From Lethocerus indicus (Eukaryota; Arthropoda; Insecta; Hemiptera; Belostomatidae): 64,000 nucleotides of DNA. A program made the translations under genes and the position numbers. Positions 12,689-26,800 of the stretch are shown here, piece after piece. Location of the stretch: contig JACDQD010000011.1 in NCBI GenBank assembly GCA_019843655.1, positions 17,154,604 to 17,218,603 on the forward strand, written 5' to 3'. How positions within the stretch are numbered: position 1 is the stretch's first letter; every line of letters starts with the position of its first letter. The notes under the pieces are model-generated. The model searched no databases and was not told the DNA's origin. It saw only the letters and a list, made by a program, of their open reading frames with translations.

Positions 12689-13217
12689 CAGTACATGTGA
12701 AAGTGACAGTGCAGTGAGGATGCCCGAAAAACATCCAAAGTGCCAACAGTGACTAACACCGCTACTGAAGATGGCGAGCGGCCGAAACCGGTCTAGCAAA
12801 AGACCAAACCAGCGAGAGGAGACAGAAACATCACGAACCTACAGCAACTTAGTTTCTTTTTAAGTCACAATGTATATCGGTAATTTAATATTTTCGTAAA
12901 AGTGCGAAACGACCAAGCAAAACCAGTCACTCGGTTCAGGAAGCGTTTTAACGTTAAGTGAAATTGTATTAGCCAATTTTAAATGTAAATTCAAGTTCAA
13001 AACGATAGGTAGAAGACGAAAAAATGTTGGGTATGAAATGAAATGTGCTCATTCATTTCATTTGTTAATAAGGTCTATCCCCTTTTTATCAATTATGGTG
13101 ACGTATGAAAGGCTAGAAATTTTCCGCTTAATTGGGTTCGAATCCCGGTCGCGGACCGAATCACAAATGTTTGAGACGGTTTTTTTCCCTTCAGTTTTCG
13201 TCTGCGTATAATATAAC
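12689..13217 (+). mobile_element. Inverted-repeat element, reverse arm plus 370-bp tail
   Basis: 12689-12848 is the reverse complement of the forward arm: CAGTACATGTGAAAG, then CTACTGAAGATGGC, GGCCGAAACCGG and the AGACC hairpin. 12849-13217 is a tail that is almost co-linear with 52273-52647, with small indels. The tail carries a box-B-like GGTTCGAATCC (13135-13145), part of which is deleted in the 52 kb copy. The two copies therefore form one repeat family of about 530 bp. Confidence 0.82.
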
Positions 13218-16200
13218 GTTGTTGTGGGCCGAGCTATGCGAGTGTGTGAAACTGGTTTTGTCAATTTATAGCGGGTTTCCAAACTGGGGACTCCAAACCC
13301 CCCCCCCCGTTCTCAGCCACGCCGTTGCTGGGCATTCATACCAAGGTCGTTCTGTCTGGTAGAACTTTAATTTTGGGCTGGCTCCCTGTCCTCTCACAGA
13401 TCCTAATACCCTCAGACTGTGTACTCCAGGGTGTAGGCGTACACTGTGTAAAGCACGAAAAATTGTCGATACAATCCCTTGAAATATATTTGAATATCGA
13501 GGCAACATAGATTACATATTATTGCGTGTAAAATGTACGAGTCATATTTTATGTTTTTCTGATTGGCAACCGACAGAACAAGTTGATTAACGCCTTTGTT
13601 GGATTGACTTTTTAAAATTCGCCCAAAATTTGGTTCTGTACCGGAATTCGAACCCGGCCCTAATCGTTGTTAACACCGCGCTACGGGACCCCTTCGGAAT
13701 TACCCTAACCTGGTCTCATTATTTACGGGCGTCTCACCAGTAGTATCGATAGCGGGTGTCTAATAACTATACATTATCTAGATAGCAGTTGTTCTACAAC
13801 GAAATTTAGAGATTACTTTAGGGATAACGGTTTAATCGATTAGGTTGGGGATAAAGGTGTAATTTATGGGTAATTTTGAATCTCTGTCGCGGACCGAATT
13901 TTCCATCGGTTACAAATTCCGGGCGATTAAACAAGAGGAGGTCTAATAAACTACAGTTGAAATAGGCATGACGGATAACTTAGGACGTTCCGGAGGCCTT
14001 TCGAATTGCAATTTTTTGATTGAACGAGAAGCTGGCAAATTTAGAGGGAGCTAAATGACTGTTGACACTATCGAATAAAATGTTGTGGCGGATTATACTG
14101 TTGGTTATAAGAGGGGTAAAACGGTCGGGGAGAAAAACAAAACTGGTATAACCTATCGGGAGCCCCAGGTGCAGTTCGGTTATAAGTTATACAATCTAAC
14201 GAGGGCTCAGCTGTGCCGCTACTTGCAACAATTCTGAATTTGCATAATACCAGGGGGCAATGTCGATGGACGGACATTTGTTAAACGCCGCCATCCACAA
14301 CATTAAACCGCCCACCTAGATCGAATAAACCGTGTTCGATATTTCTAGCCCTTCTGAAAGACCAAAGAATCATTAGTTAATGGATTAAAATGTTAGAAGA
14401 TACCTCGGACATTTCAAATTAATATAATTACGATCATATAATTAATATAAAACTGTATGAAGGCACGTGGGCTTATAGGCATATATTAACATTCTCTAAG
14501 ATATTCTGTGTTTATTTAAATAATGCTACTGGCGATGACGAGGAGCCTAAACCGGTGTAGCTCAGGTTGGACTGCACGTAATATCGCGCGAGAAAAGATG
14601 TACCGCACGTTGCGTCGAATCCTCGTAACCGAGTTTTATTACCGGGCATTGCTGTTGCCGCTCCAGCTGCTATCGGGCCCTCGGTATAGGGTGAAAGTAT
14701 TTTCGAAAGGAAGTGTTTACGGATCAAAAGTCACAATACACGGGTATTAGACACGACGGTAAGCCGAAGAAATACCCTGTACGGTAATTGTACGACGTTT
14801 CTCGTACGAGGAGAACCGGGAGGGAGAGAGAGACCAGTCTGTTACTTTCTCTGTAAACCTGTACGCCTGAGAAACCCCGTATCGCTTTACTGCAGTTAGC
14901 AGTCGGGTTTGTCATTCTTTTTTTTTTCCTAATGTCGTCTACGGTGTCGGGTACTGGATATGGCGGAGCGAAATTTCATATTGTGATTATCCAATGAATA
15001 TTTGATTTGAGTATTTGCGAGGGTCCACCGGGGTTTGGAATATTACCGCTGGTCCTGTTCGGGGGGTTACTCCGGGTGGAAACTCGTCAATTCGGATACC
15101 AGGAAATAAAGTTGAATTAATTTAAAAAATGTATGTGTCGAATGATTAGTGTATAATCTTTTCATTAATATTCTTTTTATTAAAGATATTTTTTTCAACC
15201 ATTTTTTTGATGTTTTATTTAATTTCAACTTAATTTAACTCATATTGTTATACCCGTAAAGCGTGTAGAGTAGTTATTGATACCTCAAATTATTAATTGT
15301 AACTCATTGTTTTTTCCTTCTTTTTACAGGTGAGCGCCTAAACCGTTATTACAATAGCCAGATAAGCAAATCGAAAGGAGGAAATTATGCCTCGTTCTTA
15401 AGGTAGGCTTTTTTGCATTGTTTCTTTAAAAGAATTTTATGACATGGGCGAAGTGGGGTACCGAATTAGAATTTACCCCAGGGCGCAAAATACCCTCTCT
15501 ATCCCACTGAGCGGAAACTGAGGCTCCTATATTTCCTTCCTCCAAAATATAATATATTAGAGGGCTGCTGTGGAATAATTGGACCGGCAAACGACGTTAA
15601 ATGTCCGATGTATCGCGAAATTGTATTATGTGGCCACCACCTTTCCACTCTCACTTCCATCCCTGAGAAGGCCTATTTTGGGACAGCAAAATTGAGGTTG
15701 CCCGATATTCTCCCCTCTCTCTCTCTCTCTCCCTCTACGTTTCCCATACGCCCCTTAATACCCTTAAAAATATTGGCCCCAGAGGGTTGCTAGAATATGT
15801 TTCTCCAGTACTGCAGTACTGTTTTCGAAGGTGAAACATTTAAATACGTAAGTGTCGTCGCAAGCGCTCCAGCTCTTTGGATCTTACTTGTTCCCGCATT
15901 ACTGAGAAACCCCGACGCTCCTGTCGAGAGAAATATTCCTTTAAAACCCTTTAAAAAATTAAGTTCAATAAATTCCATGCCCTTTTCCCGGAAGGCCGCC
16001 AATTCCTTGGAATGCCGGTAGATTCTTGGGAAGTTTAGAGGAAGTCTCTGCCTAATTCGAATTTAGAACCGAGTCCCAGAAGTTTACGGCGGGGATGACA
16101 CAAACAGAGAGAAGTGGTCGTGTTATAACTAACGCTAATTCAGGTTTCTGTAGAACTCTCTTGTCTCTCTTAGTCCTCTTAAATTGGTCCAAAGTTGCAA

Positions 16201-19200
16201 CTTATTGGCCTAGTGTGGGCCGACGGCAACTTGCCGCTTTAATTATTGCCAGAGGGAGCGGGCGCACGCTCGGCTAGAGCCTCCTTCATGATATTCACCT
16301 CACGTGAACATTTCTTTTTGCACTTTTTTTCTCTTCTTTTAGCGTTCTTCTGCCACTTATATTTTTTTAACCGCCTCCGACGCTGGAGCAATTTCTTCTG
16401 CGTCGTTCAATTGGCTCCGAAATTGTGCGAAAGCGCGTGACTCGACTTTGATGACGACCTCCCCCCCCCACTCTGTCGATGAAGTGAGATTGACTGCGGT
16501 CAGTCTGGTTTTATTGTTACAATGTTTTGGGCCTTTCGTCGCTGAATATTTATGAGGGTGATTAACGTTGAAAAGTAATTGATGCGCACATCCCCGAATA
16601 TAAATTGCAAATTCACCGATGTGTGAAGGCTTCCAACGAACAAACTGGACCCCATAACCTGTAGACTGGAGCTTTCAAAACTGTGGTCTCTCAGGTATTT
16701 ACAAGGTACAGGAAAATATAGAAAAAGCTCCTAGTGTAGTAAAAAAAAATATTTTCCTACTATAAGTTTAATAAAACTTAAATTTTCCATTTGTATTTCG
16801 GAGTGGTATACTTCACGGCACATTCTAGACTGAAAGCAGTCGTATAAGGCCAAAACTACCGCGCTGAATTTTATTTGTATTTTTTTCCGGAGTTTATGTC
16901 GGTCCCCCCAATTAATTACAAGTTTTAATTGATTTCGGTCTCGGGTGTCGGGCCCAACTGTCTTCCCATTAAAACTCGTTCCAAGTCATCATTTTTAATT
17001 CTATCTCTAAAATTAGCATAAACTCAAATCGCATTTTTTATATGCTAAACATTAATACTATTTTAACATCAAATTCGTTTTCACAAGGAGTTTGTTTAGC
17101 CTCCACATTTTATTGGGCACGTTTCGACTGTTCATCGATGTAATCGATTATCGCCTGCGTTCATATTGTGGAAACGTTTTGAACTTCGGAGGCGAATTGA
17201 TTTTATTTTGATCCCGCTTTTTGTTTTCAAACCGGCTTTCTCGTCCAAAACGCCCACGGTTTGAAACTGACCGGTGGGACGGTATTGCCCAACGGGGCAG
17301 TCTGATCTCATTCGAACGAAGCATTCTCCCAAGCCCCATAACTGACGTGGCGCAAGTCCCGACAAATGCGTCCGGTCCAGGAACAGTTCGTATTCATAAT
17401 CTGGCCATATATTGTTTTGTGTAATCCAAAAATTAAATTACTATCTCTGGACAAGTAGATTAAAGTTTACCTCAGTTTTCCATCAGTAGTTAACGGGGTG
17501 TCCTAGGGCGTATCATATTGGAATATCTACCACCAGATTCGCCACCCTGTACGGTCGTGAAACGAATTTCACGATCCTATCCCTGGTATGAGTCAACGTC
17601 CTATAAACGAGGATGGTGACATTAGCCACGTCATCAATAGAAATACGCCAGTACAAATAGAAATTCTTCATTTTGAATATACATAGTACCTCTTCGACTG
17701 TATACGAATTTCGTTTGATAGATGCCCTCAGGCCCTTCTAGATTTATTAGTATTAAGAATGCCCCAGCAGTTGGTATAGCAAGGAAGTGGCGTACTACAC
17801 AATCTAAAGTAGCACTATTATATATAACGGTCGGTACCTGAACTAGCGGGGAGGGTATTACGTGGTCTGAACGGAAACGGGGTGATAGGTCGTGCAATAT
17901 ACAGGACATGCTTCACACAGACACTAGATGGGACACTTGAGCAGTCGGAACCTTAACGTGGAGCAATAAAAATGTGTTACCTACAAGGAAAGTGCTACGT
18001 GGCAAGGAACTAAGGGCGAAAGTGAGCCCACGACGAAGAGGAGACGGACTGGTTCAGACTCTGATTTTAAAGAATATTATGAGGACGAAACTCTCAACGA
18101 ACAAAAAAAAAATTGTTTAATATATATTTGAGAGAATCTTCGTTGTAGAATGTCGGTTGTAGGGCAGGTGTGTTTGTTCAAGATTAGCGAATTGAACTGT
18201 GATTGAACAGCTGTGGAACATATCCATAAGCGCGTATAGTGATCGCTACTGTCCTCATATCGAAACGTTACGGGAATAAATTTTTCCCCTAACTCCTCTT
18301 TGTGCAAAAAATACCTTTTGTCGAGAATTGGATATGCACGCTGGCGCCGTATACCCGCGGCGTAAATCAGTGTATAAGACAGTTTGTTTATTTAATTGGA
18401 ACGGTTGAGAAGCATTTTGACATCGATTTTAGACTGTGAACCCGGAGGGCGGTGACGATTTGCACGGCGGTGGAAATATAAGCAGAACTGTGGGAGTCCT
18501 TTTTCTTTTCAACTCTTTGTAATGTCACTTTCAGAATTACAGTATCTCCATTTCACCGTGTACCGGTTGTTGTGAAGTCCTTGCACTTTCTAAACAATGG
18601 AAGTTTGAGTGAAAGGCGGCCTTTAATCCCGGGGGGGGGGGAGCAGATTTCTTAGTTTTCATCAAAGATGTCAAACTGCAGGCACACGTCATCGTCTTCG
18701 AACTGAACACATCGTCTACGTCACCTTCTCCGAATAAAATGTACCGGTACCTAAACGATGAGATATAGTTATTTCGCGTTAGGCTCAAGTTTATAACTGA
18801 ATCACAATGATATAATTATAATTAAATTTCTAATAATAACGAAGTAAATTATTTAGATAATAAATCTGCTGGTCTACTAGAGTTTGGATGCCATAAATTC
18901 CTTGTAATCTTCTGTTTCCGGCTTACCGGTCTCCGCTGAACTGCATGCATACAGCGATCGCAAACATTCGGTTAAACAAGCCATGCGCACTACTAAAAGT
19001 TTTACCCCGCAATAAATCAAACATTAAACATAACTCCATTTCGGCCAAAATAGCAAAATAAATCGCTGAAACTACTCGGCTAAAATCGGAAATGAAATCG
19101 CTATTTTCACCATTTCAAATACAACTTTTTCCGTCAGCATAGACACACAATTTAACTCCTGTTATTTTATACAGCAATGCAGAATAATATTTATTGTATT

Positions 19201-22200
19201 TTCAATATGATTTGAAAATTTACTCGAATTAAGGACTTCTTTTTGTGGGAAATTGGAAAAGCTTGTTTTTGGCTTTGAAATGCTATATAAAAAAAGGGAA
19301 AACTAGTCTGTAAATAAAACCGAACAGTGGGAAAAACTGTGCGATAACATAAACAACAAACTTTCTAAATTATCAAAAAGAACACCAAAACCGCGAAATG
19401 TCCCACTTTGACAAATTTTCATGCCGGATTATTTTGTCCTTCCGAAAAACTATTACTGGAAAACAAAGTGAAACGAGACAATGCTATCTGCTTGTGGAAA
19501 CAGAAGATCATAGGAACAATTGTAAATCATTACCGTTTGAAACCGTAGTCATTGTTGTGATCACTTTCCTGTGTTAGTCAGCGTACGGTTTTGCAAATCA
19601 TCACTCTCGGAAAATTGTTCCATACAGACTTGCTGATTTGGTACCGGGCAGGACCGGTTTTTCGACTTTTCCCTGTAGCATTCCTTCAGTCTACTGTAGA
19701 TTCGTATCTGCTTTAGAATTCGGGATCGCGTATAACTTAATCCGTTTATATTTTCTGGTCGGTAAAAGGTACAGTGAGAATTCGGGCCGGTGAGATGACC
19801 GCCGGGCAATCAACGTGCCTAACTTATTCACGATTCTACTGAAGATGGTATTCAGCCAAAACTAGTCTAGTACGAATTTTCGACGATCCGGTAGCCAGCG
19901 TTGCGGTCAATTTTGGATTATGCGCTACGGGCGTTACTTAACGATGAGGTAACACGTGTCGCCGTTTTCACTCTTGTGAAATTTCTCCCACCAATTTTTT
20001 CGCATATGCGCTTAGTGACAGGCTGCCAATACGTGTTGTAAATAATTAAATTCGACGTTTTTGTGCATACATGTTTAGGTATATTCTCTGAAGCGAAATT
20101 ATATATATATATTAACGTTTTTCTATTTTACGGTTGACTGATTCTATGCTCGTTTCATAATTATAACAGTAATAACGCTTAAAGTATAAATTTTTAGTTC
20201 AAGTTTCAGAAATGTCGGACTTTTAACACAAATCTTAATTTGGTTGTATATCGTCGTGCAGGAAGGGGTTCTTGGAATAAAAAAGAACGGTCAGATTGAA
20301 AGAGTGACAAAAAACGTTATTTTACGACGAAATGACCTCGATCCTCCTTTTTGTCCCGATCGAGATCTAGCACGGCCTCGAACAGCGGCGTAATTTTCCT
20401 GGTTTATCGTATCAAGTTTTAGACACGAGCCTGTATTCCTGTTTATTTTCACAAATATGGCGTACAATATTTAGAGAACTATTAAATTCGGCATTTCTTA
20501 GTGTTAAAAGCGGACCCGAGGACTTTTCGTTTTTACGACTTGAAAAATCGGAAAATATTAAGTTGAAAACGCAAACCAAATTGTAAAGGTGGAAGGTTGG
20601 GCAGAACTTAAATATCAGTATGGATCGGAAGCCAACTGCCTCTAATTAGGAGAGGAGTTTTACCGATTCGGGAACAATTTATAGACTTGTTGTAGGCGTA
20701 GTTCGAATAGTTGTTAATACTTGGAATTAGTCCAATATGCTGATGTAATCACTAAGCTATGCGATTACAATGGTCGTCGACTTCGGAATTCCCCTTCAAA
20801 TGGCCACATTTTTTCCGGGATCCTCCTCTCATTATATACGGGCATCCGTCCAATTGTATTTCAGAGACGTCGGCTTTATATAACTGAAGTTTTCCAATGG
20901 AACCAGTTCAGGAAACTAACTGCCGAACTGAGTTTATGATCTCCGCTCTCGTTCAATTAAGTTAAAATTTGCAATTGGTTTGCGCTGTTTGCCATCTTCA
21001 GTAGCTTCTTTTGTTGAGCTGTATTAATACGGTTCTATACTGTATTAATACACTTATTTACCTTCCACACGGGTGTATTAGTTTCATTGATAGGTATATC
21101 ATCGCTATTTATTAGTTCGAGATCGTTGAAAAGGCGGCTGGATTTCTTGTTGTTCCGTATTAGCCGTATTACTGATGGTGGCGAGAAGCCAGATCCCGGT
21201 ATATCTAGGATAGTGTTGGCGCAAAAGGAAATATTACGATTGAAGATAATTTCGGAGTGTGACCTCAGGTGAAATAATGCAGAATGGCATTGGCTGCTTC
21301 TCTGTTAAACCGATTAATTAAAGCATCGGGGCGAAGAACATAGTAAGAGGAAGGCCCTGTTGTTTTGGGAATCGCTCTTGATTCATCCGGGCAATGGCGC
21401 CACACAGTGCGCGGCTATAGCTGCCAAATATTATATTTTTGTCCCGTACTTGAACCGTACAGTAAATGACTAAGCCGGACCCCCTCGCACGCCGCGGCTA
21501 TTTATCATTTCGTTTGTACGAGGAACTCCCCTTTATTCTTGGGTGGAGTGTATAACTGGGACCGAGCTAACCGCCCTTGATCCGAATAAATTATGGCGAG
21601 AAAAGTCGTTTTCCTCCGATGACCAGCACGGTGTGCGGAAAATACTCCGAGAATGACAAGTTCAGGATGTTGACGTTAAATTAATACAGGAAATATTAGT
21701 TTTTATATCCAGCAATGTTACTAATTTCTTTCTCCACACTCCTTGGTCGGTAGCTTTGAGTTAGTTACACGTTGAAGGCATACATTTACACATATTTTTG
21801 GGCCCACCAGCAACTCTGACGCCTCTGTCTCTAGTCCCAGAAGATTCCAATCTGGCATGTTCTACGTCACTCGGATCGGACGACGTCATCGGTCTCGAAG
21901 TTTTATTAGCCCTCAAGATTTTATTACGATTATGGGCGACAAACATGGCCACGGGTGGCCGTAAACTCGTATAATAAATGTAGATTTTTTGTGTTTTTTT
22001 GTTTATTGAGGTGTGGCCGGTTAAATAGTTGCGCGTTGAACTCCTCCGTTTATTTGCTCACGTAAAGGAAATAGTATCATTTTTATCCTCGTCCAAAGCG
22101 TTTAATATTCGCTTTAGAGCAGGTACTGGTCCCTGTTGTATTGTTTGAATTGAAAAATACGCAATTTAAAATCTCGAGAGCGCTACGCGAATGCCAATTT

Positions 22201-23545
22201 GACATCGAACGGTCGATTGGTATTCGCCCGGAGAATATTCATCCTGGGAGGTCCTCTGTATAAGAAATTTGACGAAGGTAAAATATTACCTCTCGTATAA
22301 ATCTGTCTACGATTGCTTATTTGGTCCTGAGCGAGATCGAGTTTTAACATCATTCTGTATCAGTACTTTCGATTTAAAAATTTAAGAAGTACCATAAAAC
22401 GTCGAATTCTATTCATTATTAATAATAATTAATAATTGATTCGAATTGTTAATTGGAGAAAAATTCCAACCAGTTCGTTGATTCGAATTCATATTGGTAC
22501 TCAGTCCTCTGTAACATTGAAAGCTGGAGATATCTGTAAGGCCATCTGTTATATAATGAGCGCAACTTCGATATATGGATCCGGATTCAAATACCGGCGG
22601 CGAATGTGGTTTATTTCAACTGCTAATTCGTATTTTATTTTTTAAGTCAAGGATCGATTTTCGGTGTATCGAGTGCTACTTGTGGAATGACCTCTGTAGT
22701 TCCCCTTAATGGTCCCCGCATATTTCATTTCGCATTAGTTTATGCATAATTATGATGGTTTGGTTCAATAAATTGTATATCAGTCCACGAAGTTGTATTA
22801 TTTGATGTGTACAATTGCTTTTGATACCGAATTATAGTGGTCATAAACCACGGTGAAAATAGGAAATAGACTTGTACAGGTAGATACCGTTTGAATCAAT
22901 TCAACCCAGTGGACGAGTTTTATTACAGCACTTTCAAGGACCCCCTTTCCCTTGTCACAATTGTTAGAAGTTTTACGCCATAGTATATGTTGTATATAAT
23001 ACTGCATTATAGTATAGTTGTCGGTGTTTGTATCATCCGTTTAGTGAGTTCCATCAGCTGCACACACACCTGTACATTTTACCTGGCTCTTGGTTCCATT
23101 AGCGTGACACAAATTTACGATCGCCCATAAATGGTGAAAAGGTTCAAATTGAATTAGTCAGTTCGGAATATCGAAAGAATCGAAGTAGAAGGAGGTGTTT
23201 GAACCTTATAGTGGTGGGTTTACAAACCGGTGGGTCCCGACTCAGGTCGTAGTCTTTCATATAGCGAAGTACCATTAATTAGTGAAATGAAATTATATAT
23301 CTAAAAATATATTTCTTTAATGGAAGTAATTGTCTCTATTAGCAGACTTAATGCCTGTACTCCGGCAGCTTATTAAATTCGCAAGGTTAAATTTGTATTA
23401 AAAAGAATTATACCCTCGTGCATATTTAAAGCAATCCTGATACTCAAAGCCACCTCCTTTGATGTGTGTGGGTTTAAGGTGTTCCCGGAGCTAAGTTATA
23501 AAAATTGACGATAGCTTATAATTTTTGAGCTCAACCCCCTTCACA
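13218..23545. other. Gene-poor stretch with repeat debris
   Basis: No convincing exon on either strand. It contains a C11 run (13298-13308), a box-B-like word on the minus strand near 13643-13658, a CT-rich tract near 15715-15735, a G11 run (18631-18641), an (AT)n tract near 20100, and short matches to the inverted-repeat core (GAAGATGG near 19843; CATCTTCAGTAG near 20994). Open frames stay below about 95 codons. Confidence 0.55.
18631..18641. repeat. G11 homopolymer
   Basis: One of at least seven C/G runs of 9 to 11 bases in this AT-rich window (others at 3938, 4776, 13298, 16461, 34168 and 39492). Confidence 0.9.
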
Positions 23546-23603
23546 ATACCTGTTTTGTGATCTGCGAAAGGAGACAGAAACACACGAAATCTACGATACT
23601 TTG
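23546..23603 (+). mobile_element. Fragment of the inverted-repeat family (collapsed arm)
   Basis: It reads AATACCTGTTTTGTGATCTGCGAAAGGAGACAGAAACACACGAAATCTACG. The outer end of a forward arm is joined directly to the outer end of a reverse arm, with the whole interior lost. A further 20-bp outer-end fragment lies at 23784-23803. This looks like an internal deletion between the two arms. Confidence 0.65.
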
Positions 23604-23803
23604 GTCTTTGTTTTTGCGGAGGGATTTTGGGTATGATGGTGTGTGTGTGTTTTGTAGGGAGGGGAGGGTGGATTGATAGCCGCTCTTAAGAGGGAAGTGA
23701 CTCTTAAATCAGAAGTGCCGTAGATCCTCGGTGGAGTGTCCTTTTATCCGGTACGCCCGTGTCAACACCGCAAAGTGAATTATACCTGTTTTGTAGATCA
23801 AGT

Positions 23804-26800
23804 GCCACGTTTACTCTGGTCCCGAACGTATTTGTTTCGTTTTCTCCTGCTTTTGGTATGCCGCATTAGAACGCTTTATCTTTGATCAACGATAAGCTTT
23901 ATCAACGATAAAACGTTGATTAAAAACTACCTTTGCTGCATCGGGAATCATTTCTGTGCCATTTAATTTCCAATAGTTATTATAAAAGCACCCTAATGTC
24001 CATTTGAAAAAGGGAAATATAAGAAGCTGTCTCGAATTATTGATTAGGTATCGCCACTCTTTTAACTGTCTATTTGTACCTAAGGTTGAACGGCTTTTAA
24101 TCGCTGTCTCTGTAGCATTTCTCTATGAGAAGAAAATACAAATACAAAGATATAAAATCGTGTTATTTCCAATAAATTAGAAAAAGTATAAATGTAGAAA
24201 AAGCATCTTATTTTTCAACGATATTTTCTGTAGCGCCCAACTATGTGTTTCTACACATTGACACGAATAAATTATTAAATCACCTGGAACTGAAATATTA
24301 AAACTACTTATTGAAATATACCGTTGAATAAATGTGTAAAAAAGAGCGTGGGCTGAGTGCCGTAAGTTGAGTTGGGTTGACACTGGAATTAAAGTGCGTG
24401 ATAAAAAAAACATGGCCGTATACAGAGGGGTCCAAATTAATGTGTACGCACTTAGACGTGAAAAATATCCGCGTAAAACCTTAATTGCCAGATTTATAAA
24501 GACATCAAAGGGTTCCCCATAAGTCTTGTTCGACTGTAATAATGTCAGGCGCTCAAAGCGAGGTCGCCATTAGGATTTCGGCCGGCTACCGCGCAAATAA
24601 CAACTGGCGATATTTCAAAATCGAAATTTTTTCTTCCTCCTAGTACTACATGCAGAGTTTAAGTGGTTTCGTACGGTATATAAGTTCACTTATATACCAT
24701 ATCGCTGCCTTTAAACGCGTTGAAACTTGTTCCAGCTGCAACAAGTATGCTCACTTAAACGAGGCCGGAAAATCGGGGGCGTAACTATATTTCCCGGGAA
24801 AAGCACAACTTCGCTGTACTCAAGTTCCCTCCGACCGACAAACGAACTTCACGCGATGCCGCAATCCGTCTTCAAACTCTCGGTTCATTAAGTTTCGGAG
24901 GAGTAACGCAATTACTATCCAGTTCCTGATTGGGGGAACCCATAAAAGGATGGATGAGGACCTCATATAGAAATGGGAGGGAAGCTCGGCGCTATTGAAG
25001 AACAAGACTGTTAAACTTATGTGTTCTTAAAAAATAGTATACGCTATGGATCGATACCGTTGAAGTAGTTTGCGAAATGACAGTGCTGCAAAAAACTATA
25101 ATTCATTTCGCCTAAAGATTTTATATAAATAGAAAAACTGTTCCGATATTATTCAATTCAAAGCATACACAGCAGTAAACCGATATCGGTCATGCAGTTT
25201 ATCTTTCAGTGTTTAACATAATTACCATCCCGAGAGATAATAAATCCAGAGGGGGGCGGTGTGCAGAAACCTTTGTATATTGACTGTTACCTTTGACCGA
25301 TAAACGATCTCGAAATTTGACAGGGGAATAATAAACACTATTAGCGGTGGGAGTTGACTGGACCAATTAGCGGCGTTAGCGCGAAAATTGAATGGACAAA
25401 ATAAAACTCGGTTATGAGTTTAAGGGATGCTTCGATGCGCGCAGTATTTCCGGTGCGTTAGTGTTCAGCACACGAGATTTCATAAATTTTAGAGGGAGGA
25501 AGCCGGGCGTTGCTTTCAAATGCCGTTAACTGGGCCATAATTTAGACACCGATTATAAAAAAGGATATGCAATTGAGGTTTATTATAACAGAGGCGGGAA
25601 CGAGAGGCGACTCTCATTACTCATGTTAAATATGAGGCGGAGAGGCGACAATATTCGTTTCAACAACACTAAAAACGATGCCAGACCCAATACACGCGTT
25701 AGAATTTCAAATACATAGATTTAGGAATTAACCGAATGTTAATGTATTTGCAAAACATTTCAAAATATGGAAATCAGTGTCCATATTGATATTATAAATC
25801 CGTTTTTTGTTATTAAAGAACGATTTTCACTACGTAAGGGAAGCCAAAATCAAAATTTCCACAACTAAAGAATGATTACCGTACAATTTAAATTTTCAGT
25901 AAATAATATCGCAGGGAATCTGAGTACTCTACAATGATATTCGTGAAGTCGAAATATTGTTCACAGTTGACACATCATCAGATTACAGAATTTTGCGCCA
26001 AATGCCAAACTTTTTATTAATACATTTTTATTATTTTGTATTTTCTTTCTCTTAATTATATTTTCTTATATTCTTGTGTAGAATATGTAACTATGGTGTA
26101 GCTATTTAATGGGCTTTTTGATGGGTGCTATCAACACTTACGTACAATAGGAGTTTGAATTCAGTGTTATAGTCCGTGCCACTAGACTTAGTTGCTGATA
26201 TTCCATACAGAAGTTAGTTTGCAGTTGGGGCTGAAGTACCTTCATCAAAATAGTAATGTTATCGCGACTGTGTCATATTTTCCCTCAACTGGTCGTTGAG
26301 AGGGACATTGCTCCGCTCCGATTGTTTCTTTCGGAATTGAGAGGGTCCTAGAGGTTCCGGCCCCCGTGTTCTCTAGTGCGCTTTATCGGCTGTCAAAAGC
26401 AGACCGACCCGGTTGCCAGGGTTGGAGGTTCGCGTCTCCAGAGTGGTGGTGGTAGTAATACCAGTCTGTTAGTGCCAACTGCGTATCGATCACGAAATTT
26501 CCCCCTTTGTCATCATATCTTCCATCGCCCCCCCCGTCCATCTTTCTGCACCCGTACCCAGACATCGGAATACTCATCTCCAATAACAATTTAACTTGTT
26601 ATGAGCACGTTCGATTTATATAAAATGCCCCGCGGAGTCTCCTCTATCTGCTGTCAACACTAGGCAAAATGTTGGATTTGAACATAATAATATTCAATAG
26701 TGACAACCGATGAATAGCGCTATTGTTCCTTTATCAGCCTACATAAATGAGTTTCAATTATAATAGACCATTTATACTAATATTCGCGTATACTAAGGTC

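Noticed and set aside
20325..20402. Minus-strand stretch reading KITPLFEAVLDLDR, GC-rich, after an AG
   Set aside because: It looks protein-like but is under 30 codons, has no good donor, and no family could be named.
24421..25040. GGGGTCCAAATTAATGTGTAC resembling a Tc1/mariner terminal repeat
   Set aside because: No matching inverted end and no transposase motif (catalytic DDE/DDD blocks) was found nearby.
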